From the NCBI GenBank assembly GCA_002862265.1, contig PKCQ01000660.1, positions 1 through 9,864 of the forward strand: DNA of 9,864 bases, in the 5' to 3' direction. The notes below the pieces were generated by a model, which worked only from the letters and a program-made list of their open reading frames with translations, was not told the DNA's origin and ran no database searches. Below are positions 5,774 through 9,864 of the stretch, piece after piece (the first letter of the stretch is position 1; every line of letters starts with the position of its first letter). Position numbers and translations under genes: made by a program. This stretch comes from Planctomycetaceae bacterium (lineage in GTDB: Bacteria; Planctomycetota; Planctomycetia; Pirellulales; Pirellulaceae).

Positions 5774-7087
5774 ATGCTATTCAAAAGATGCTTTGCTTTT
5801 CTAGTGATTTGCTGCTGTTTGCTGTTGCCGACAGGTGCCATAGTAGCATCGGCTCAGGAACGGAGGGCTGAGGGCTTTCGACGTTACGAAGGCAAATACA
5901 TCGAACTGCTGACAGACCTGCCTGATCGAGCCGATGTGAACGTCGAACTCGAGCAGCTCCCCAAGGCTTTTGATGCGGCCATGCCGCTTTGGTGCAAATA
6001 CTTTGGCGTCGAACTTGCCGAGGTAGAGGACTGGCGCGCGAGCGCCTGCATCATGCTCGAGAAAGGGCGTTTTCGTGAAGCGGGGTTGATTCCAGCTGGC
6101 GTGCCCGAATTTCCATACGGTTTCCAGTACTACGACCAGCTCTTCGTGAGTGAGCAGCCGAGTGCGTACTATCGCAGGCATCTATTGATACACGAGGGCA
6201 CGCACTGGTTCATGAGCCATCACTTTGGGGCTAATGCTCCTCCATGGATTATGGAAGGAATGGCCGAGTGGTTTGGTACGCATCGTTGGAACTTAGAGAC
6301 TCAACAACTTGATTTGAGCATTATTCCTACTGACAAAACGCTCGTTCCATACTGGGGCCGAGTTCGAAAAATCCGTGAACAGCTTGAAGCTGGCACTGCT
6401 CCAAGCCTTGAAGATATCATGCAATATGACAACACTGCGCACCTAAGTGTTGATGCTTACGCGTGGAGCTGGGCCGCAGTCGTGTTCATGGTAAATCATC
6501 CGGACACGAAAGAAGCGTTTAGCGAAGTCCTTCAACAGCCGATGCGGCCAGACATGACTCAAACGCGTTGGCTTTTCGAAAAGCTGAAAGCGCGCTGGTC
6601 ATCAATTCGAGAACAATGGAACGCATTTACGAGTGACTTAGACTATGGTTGGTCGCCTCAAGGTGGAATGCTCACGATTTCGAACAATCCCACTAAGCTC
6701 GTGGGAAGCTCAACACCGATAACGATTCATTCGGATCGCTCGTGGCAAGCAAGTAACGTCTACGCCGCCGCCGGCAACAAAATCCGCATTCGTGCCACAG
6801 GATCATACGAAGTTGCGCAACTCCCCAAACCTTGGATTTGCTTCGCTGATGGAGTCACGCTCGAATACTACCGTGGTCAGCCGTTGGGGCGTTTGATGCT
6901 GGCGATCTCAACACCGCGAAACAAGCCAGTCGCAACGCAACAAATCACCATCATGCCTTTGGCCACCGAAGCAGTGGTGGAGATGCCTCAGACAGGCGAG
7001 CTACACTTCCGGGTTAACGAGGCAAGTCTTGAAATAGGCGACAATCAGGGACAACTGACAGTTCAAATCGAACTGCTTGAAAAGTAG
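5774..7087 (+). CDS. Secreted HExxH (gluzincin-type) metallopeptidase with C-terminal PA-IL/LecA-like domain
   Basis: This 437-residue exported protein has a signal peptide at residues 1-28 (hydrophobic, Cys-rich VICCCLLLP; cleavage ASA|QE). The zinc site is LLIHEGTHWF: His140, Glu141 and His144, with the likely third ligand Glu161 in PPWIMEGMAEWF. This spacing is that of the gluzincin / Peptidase MA-like fold. The region 30-290 is the peptidase domain. After a linker, residues about 310-437 form a beta-rich domain with SWQASNVYAAAGNKIRIRA, then PLGRLM and GELHFRVN..., and IGDNQGQLTVQIE. It resembles the PA-IL (LecA) galactophilic-lectin fold, with Asp423-Asn424 near the calcium/sugar loop. 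The lectin assignment is by remembered pattern only. The start has no Shine-Dalgarno at normal distance (GGAG is 20 bases away). The protein may cleave surface or extracellular glycoproteins; the substrate is unknown. Confidence 0.82.
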   Translation: MLFKRCFAFLVICCCLLLPTGAIVASAQERRAEGFRRYEGKYIELLTDLPDRADVNVELEQLPKAFDAAMPLWCKYFGVELAEVEDWRASACIMLEKGRFREAGLIPAGVPEFPYGFQYYDQLFVSEQPSAYYRRHLLIHEGTHWFMSHHFGANAPPWIMEGMAEWFGTHRWNLETQQLDLSIIPTDKTLVPYWGRVRKIREQLEAGTAPSLEDIMQYDNTAHLSVDAYAWSWAAVVFMVNHPDTKEAFSEVLQQPMRPDMTQTRWLFEKLKARWSSIREQWNAFTSDLDYGWSPQGGMLTISNNPTKLVGSSTPITIHSDRSWQASNVYAAAGNKIRIRATGSYEVAQLPKPWICFADGVTLEYYRGQPLGRLMLAISTPRNKPVATQQITIMPLATEAVVEMPQTGELHFRVNEASLEIGDNQGQLTVQIELLEK

Positions 7088-7667
7088 CAGATTCGAAACA
7101 GCTTTAGCCGCCTGCAAAAATCAATGCGGACCTTCTTCTCGCAAAATTGCATCTAGGGTGGGTATTCTTGATAAATCGCAAGAAAAAAGGCAATCCTAGA
7201 ACCACCCTCGTCCTTGGTTATCGAGGATAATCCCAAAATCGCCTTAGGTCTCCGGCAATTTCAACTAGTTCGATTTTGCCCCCGTCGAACCAACCTTGTT
7301 TGCTTTCAACCGATTAAAGTATAGATTCGAGGCAATGAATAAGCTTCCCAAATATACCGCGAAAGCAAGTTTATTCAGGATAGAATTGCGATCCTAGCCT
7401 TAACCAAAGGATATTTTCCCAAACAAAATGTAGACGAGTTTTGCTCGCCTTTTCTTGATTTATCGTTGGCTTCTCTGCGTTCTCACCAGAGACAAGCATG
7501 CACCTCAACGATTGTCCCAAAGTTTGTGGCATGGCATTATTCCATCGCCAGTGATGGCCCAGGCTACGAAAGAGTTTATCACTCCGTCTAGGTGCAAGCT
7601 TCTAACAAGTTTCCAGAGGACGAAGGCGAGCTTTGTGCCACACGAACGGAAGGAAATCGGTCGCAAG
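7088..7667. other. 580-base gap with no supportable gene
   Basis: The convergent genes on either side end at 7087 (plus) and 7668 (minus). I see no coding sequence here that has a start codon, ribosome site and plausible protein together. The middle (about 7260-7480) is richer in A and T than the neighbouring genes. Short structures are a nested inverted repeat at 7155-7208 and a small stem at 7432-7450. A TATAGA box at 7320-7325 has only a poor TTGTTT partner 18 bases upstream. The gap may hold transcript ends, a small RNA or decayed sequence; the sequence alone does not decide. Confidence 0.6.
7155..7208. repeat. Nested inverted repeat in the intergenic gap
   Basis: AGGGTGG (7155-7161) is repeated exactly inverted as CCACCCT (7202-7208), and between them TTCTTG (7165-7170) pairs with CAAGAA (7179-7184). 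The result is a closing stem around an inner hairpin, 54 bases in all. It lies 67 bases after the stop of the peptidase gene. It has no T-tract following on either strand, and it is too short and lacks the conserved arms of a tRNA. It may be part of the 3' end of the peptidase transcript. Confidence 0.35.
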
Positions 7668-8534
7668 CTATGCGGCTTTGCTTTTATCTTCGGCCCTCAT
7701 GCCCGCCCAGCGGCGAAGGGTCCGCGTGTTCTTATAAAGCATTCCTTGCCAGTACTTGGGGTTTCGCCAGCGAGAGACAAGTCTAATTGGTGGTATGATC
7801 CAATCTTTTTTCTGAATCCGATCATGCATCACGGCAGGATGAGTTCCACGAAAAGGTTCACAAGTCGTTGGCTGGAGCTCCACCTCTTGTATGTGCTCCT
7901 GCCCCGGAGTGACTAGTCGACCATCATACAAGCTTGAAAAGTAGTCCAGCTTGGCTGTCATGTTCTCGGGCGGTTTCACATAGCTATAGTGATAAACCCA
8001 TGCGCCGGTAGTAGCACTTCTCAGCTTGCGACCGTCGATACGAAAGCCGCATGCGTCTCCCCAGGACTGGACACCAACTCCTGGGCGGATAATTCGAATT
8101 TGCTTGCGATAGGGCAGTGGATCTCGAATCCCGTAGTCGGAAACGAAGTGATGGTAACGAAAACTGAGACCTTGGATCGCGGGTCGCCCGAGATTGCGTT
8201 TCATCGATTTCGCGATCGAATCCAGATCGTTCTCGTGAAGCACTTCATCCGCCTGCAGGTAGACGAGCCAGTCACCTTCACAGTGGTCCATGGCGATATT
8301 GGTCTGCTGAGCCAAAACCGTTCCGCCGCGACGCTGATTGTCATCCCAAACCGTATCGACAATCCGTAACTTGCATGAACCAATGGACTCGATGAGCTCC
8401 CGCGTCCCGTCGTCGCACTGCCCAACCGCAACTAGGAATTCATCAACGAGCGGCAAGGCTGAGCAAATGCTCTCCACTACTGGGTAATCGTAGCGAATTG
8501 CATTGCGAACGATGGTAAAGCCTACGACTCGCAT
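7668..8534 (-). CDS. Family 2 glycosyltransferase (GT-A fold)
   Basis: This 288-residue cytoplasmic glycosyltransferase of the GT2 type transfers a sugar from a nucleotide donor. The N-terminal fold is clear: FTIVRNAI (6-13), the sugar-nucleotide loop CDDGTRELIES (40-50) and the metal-binding turn LQADEVLHEND (93-103), where QADE replaces the usual DxD. The middle holds the pattern GAWVYHYSYVKPPENM (177-192), seen in a branch of GT2 enzymes involved in surface glycans. The C-terminus is basic with no membrane helix. The ATG at 8534 has no strong ribosome site. It begins 52 bases after the heptosyltransferase gene stops on the same strand, so the two are probably one operon. Its donor and acceptor cannot be read from the sequence. 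Confidence 0.88.
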   Translation of the reverse strand: MRVVGFTIVRNAIRYDYPVVESICSALPLVDEFLVAVGQCDDGTRELIESIGSCKLRIVDTVWDDNQRRGGTVLAQQTNIAMDHCEGDWLVYLQADEVLHENDLDSIAKSMKRNLGRPAIQGLSFRYHHFVSDYGIRDPLPYRKQIRIIRPGVGVQSWGDACGFRIDGRKLRSATTGAWVYHYSYVKPPENMTAKLDYFSSLYDGRLVTPGQEHIQEVELQPTTCEPFRGTHPAVMHDRIQKKDWIIPPIRLVSRWRNPKYWQGMLYKNTRTLRRWAGMRAEDKSKAA

Positions 8535-8586
8535 TGTCTGTAGAATCCAAACTAAAAGGTGCTTATCTGAATGCTAACGGAAATCT

Positions 8587-9732
8587 TTAGGCAACTCGAG
8601 CCAACTTCGGCTTATCGGCGGCCGGCTCTATCTGCGTCAATGTCAATGCGTACACCTGAGAAACACTAATTTCGTGCATACATCGATGATGACTTAGAGG
8701 ACAAGTGGCCTCATAGCAGGGCTGGCAGTCTAAGTTCAAATACACCTGCTGTTCAGGTTTGTTGTACGTGGTGGTCCAGAGCGGTGCGGTCGAGCCGAAC
8801 AATGTGACAACAGGCCGGTTCAAGGCCACTGCCATATGCCGCGCACCACTATCCGTCGTCACCACTGCAGCAGCTCGCTGCAGAACTCCACGACTCAGTC
8901 CAAGCGGCAAATTATCAACCACTCCCATGCTACGCACATTGGGATGCGAAGCCAAAGCAACCGTATCTGCTGCCGACTGACGCTCGCCAGGACCACAATG
9001 AAGAAGCACTTGAAGATCCGTTTTTACCGCCAAACGCGTCGCCAGCTCCGCTACTTTCTCCTTTGGCCAGACACGGGATCCATCTTTCGCCGAATTGCTG
9101 TTGATAACAACCGTAGGAAGCGAAGATGAGAATCCAAGCTTGCTCCAGAGTTGGTCTGCAAGTTCCTGATCCTGAGGCGTGACACTTAGCTGCATTGCCC
9201 GGGACTGACTTTCACAGCCCAACCATTCAGCCTGCTTTAAGTAGTAGTCGATCGCGCTGACAGGAGTAGGACCAGACTCGTTCTTGGGGACCGGAAGCGC
9301 GTCCGTCAGCAACCAAGCTCGACCATCTCTTCTGTAGCCGACCCGCCGTGGAATACGTGATGCAAAAGCTACGGCGGCGGACCAGAATGAATTCGGCAAA
9401 ATCAATATCGTGTCGCACTTGCTCTTACGAAGCTCGTGCATCAGCAAGGACCTTGAGACACTATGAGCCACACGTTGCTTGCCTCGTCGGTGGACTAGAA
9501 TGCGCCGATCAAAGTAATCCACATCCACAGTATTTGGTAAGAGCTCATCAACCAAGCTCGACATGACGCCCACCAACCGAGCATTTGGAAACCCTTGCCG
9601 CAGAGAGCGCAGGGTTGGCGTCGCCATGCAGGCATCGCCAATCCAGTTCGGCATGATGACAGCAATTGTTGGAGTCTTACTGATCGGCGGAGAGGAGTCT
9701 GAGGTCAATGTTGCGTCTGGGGAAGAATCCAT
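8587..9732 (-). CDS. waaF: Glycosyltransferase family 9, lipopolysaccharide heptosyltransferase II-like
   Basis: This 381-residue GT9 enzyme resembles WaaF (RfaF), which adds the second L-glycero-D-manno-heptose from ADP-heptose to the LPS inner core on the cytoplasmic face. Motifs in order: MPNWIGDACMATP (27-39, with the conserved Gly-Asp at 32-33), LILPNSFWSA (110-119), RRVGYRRDGR (129-138), SRVWP (219-223), and the donor-site block TTDSGARHMAVAL (292-304, Asp294 and His299) with RPVVTLFGSTAP. The WaaF-specific cysteine cluster CQPCYEATCPL...C (Cys336, 339, 344, 351) is present. The first 20 residues are a Ser/Thr/Pro-rich extension not needed by the family, so a start at Met28 is conceivable, but the ATG at 9732 has AGGA just before it (unusually close). 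Length is slightly above the usual 350. The next gene is a GT2 enzyme. The acceptor need not be heptose in this lineage. Confidence 0.86.
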   Translation of the reverse strand: MDSSPDATLTSDSSPPISKTPTIAVIMPNWIGDACMATPTLRSLRQGFPNARLVGVMSSLVDELLPNTVDVDYFDRRILVHRRGKQRVAHSVSRSLLMHELRKSKCDTILILPNSFWSAAVAFASRIPRRVGYRRDGRAWLLTDALPVPKNESGPTPVSAIDYYLKQAEWLGCESQSRAMQLSVTPQDQELADQLWSKLGFSSSLPTVVINSNSAKDGSRVWPKEKVAELATRLAVKTDLQVLLHCGPGERQSAADTVALASHPNVRSMGVVDNLPLGLSRGVLQRAAAVVTTDSGARHMAVALNRPVVTLFGSTAPLWTTTYNKPEQQVYLNLDCQPCYEATCPLSHHRCMHEISVSQVYALTLTQIEPAADKPKLARVA

Positions 9733-9791
9733 TCCTACGAGGTATGTATATTCACACCACTTGAGAGACCGTTCTCAGGCAGTTGGAACCT

Positions 9792-9817
9792 CGGTAGCCT
9801 CAAGGGCGAGACTACCG
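9792..9817 (-). repeat. Hairpin in the leader upstream of the heptosyltransferase
   Basis: CGGTAG (9792-9797) pairs with CTACCG (9812-9817), and inside, after one mismatch, CTC (9799-9801) pairs with GAG (9808-9810) around a six-base loop. That makes nine pairs with one internal mismatch. No T-tract follows on either strand, so it is unlikely to be an intrinsic terminator. If the promoter proposed at 9822-9851 is real, the stem would sit at the very 5' end of the transcript. Confidence 0.5.
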
Positions 9818-9821
9818 GAAC

Positions 9822-9851
9822 ATCATATTGCCTTAGCAAGCAACAGAACAA
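9822..9851 (-). promoter_or_regulatory. Possible sigma-70 promoter for the glycosyltransferase pair
   Basis: On the minus strand TATGAT (9827-9822) matches the -10 consensus at five of six bases. TTGTTC (9851-9846) lies 18 bases upstream and matches the -35 at only the first three positions. Transcription would start near 9815. The same bases could instead be the 3' end of a gene entering from the right: one frame is open from the window edge to a TGA at 9825-9823. Confidence 0.3.
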
Positions 9852-9864
9852 GAGATCTTAGGAT

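Noticed and set aside
5611..5841. Minus-strand ORF of 76 codons across the divergent control region
   Set aside because: It overlaps the start of the peptidase gene antisense, ends inside the promoter region, and its Arg-rich product has no recognisable feature.
7155..7208. tRNA or small structured RNA gene, because of a 7-bp closing stem
   Set aside because: The element is only 54 bases long and lacks D, anticodon and T arms with their conserved bases.
7335..7397. Tiny plus-strand ORF of 20 codons (begins MNKLPKYTAKAS) that vaguely recalls the N-terminus of planctomycete integrases
   Set aside because: Only four or five residues agree, the following residues do not, and no continuation of an integrase is found in any frame downstream.
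7432..7450. Stem AGACGAG/CTCGCCT with a nearby T-tract, a possible terminator for the GT2 gene or the peptidase gene
   Set aside because: The stem has one mismatch or G-U pair and is 220-350 bases from either stop codon; it is too weak to call.
7343..7591. Open frame of 82 codons on the plus strand in the empty interval
   Set aside because: It contains no ATG or GTG near its beginning, no ribosome site, and its translation shows no motif I recognise. An open frame of this length can occur by chance.
7455..7916. Plus-strand ORF of 153 codons overlapping the end of the GT2 gene
   Set aside because: It lies largely antisense to a well-supported glycosyltransferase, has no domain or signal peptide, and its composition looks like a shadow frame.
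9823..9864. C-terminal tail of a further minus-strand gene (13 codons open to a TGA)
   Set aside because: Only 14 codons are visible and two other frames close at once; it cannot be told apart from chance.

Overview
The window looks like chromosomal DNA from a Gram-negative-type environmental bacterium, most likely a planctomycete of the Pirellulales kind. The basis is a Tat-exported Gfo/Idh/MocA oxidoreductase, a secreted HExxH peptidase with a C-terminal lectin-like beta-sandwich, an internalin-type LRR protein with a signal peptide, several genes without a clear Shine-Dalgarno site, and roughly balanced base composition. No 16S or other phylogenetic marker is present, so the lineage is an inference. 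There are no tRNA or rRNA genes, CRISPR arrays, transposases or phage genes.

Layout, left to right. (1) A minus-strand block at 1-3197, read right to left: a secreted LRR protein (3197-2364), an N-acylglucosamine 2-epimerase of the renin-binding-protein type (2322-1123), an omega-amidase-like nitrilase (1036-272), and the N-terminus of another secreted protein that runs off the left edge (228-1, TTG start). The gaps are 41, 86 and 43 bases with no convincing terminator, so this may be one transcription unit. (2) A 356-base divergent intergenic region, then pyroglutamyl-peptidase I (3554-4192, plus, TTG start). (3) A strong intrinsic terminator at 4201-4242, oriented for the next gene, a Tat-exported Gfo/Idh/MocA dehydrogenase (5574-4279, minus). 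(4) A 199-base divergent region holding a long inverted repeat, then a secreted gluzincin-type metallopeptidase with a PA-IL/LecA-like C-terminal domain (5774-7087, plus). (5) A 580-base gap with no supportable gene. (6) A minus-strand pair: a WaaF-type heptosyltransferase (9732-8587) followed by a family-2 glycosyltransferase (8534-7668), with a hairpin and a possible promoter upstream.

How the genes fit together. The right-hand pair is a plausible surface-glycan (LPS core or O-antigen) module. The rest is a mix of amino-sugar, peptide and nitrogen salvage enzymes (epimerase, omega-amidase, pyroglutamyl peptidase) and exported proteins (LRR protein, oxidoreductase, peptidase, left-edge protein). 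This would suit a heterotroph that breaks down complex glycans and proteins. I see no clear new defence or mobile system. The most unusual items are the peptidase-lectin fusion with its structured divergent promoter region, the truncated left-edge exported protein, and the empty 580-base interval.
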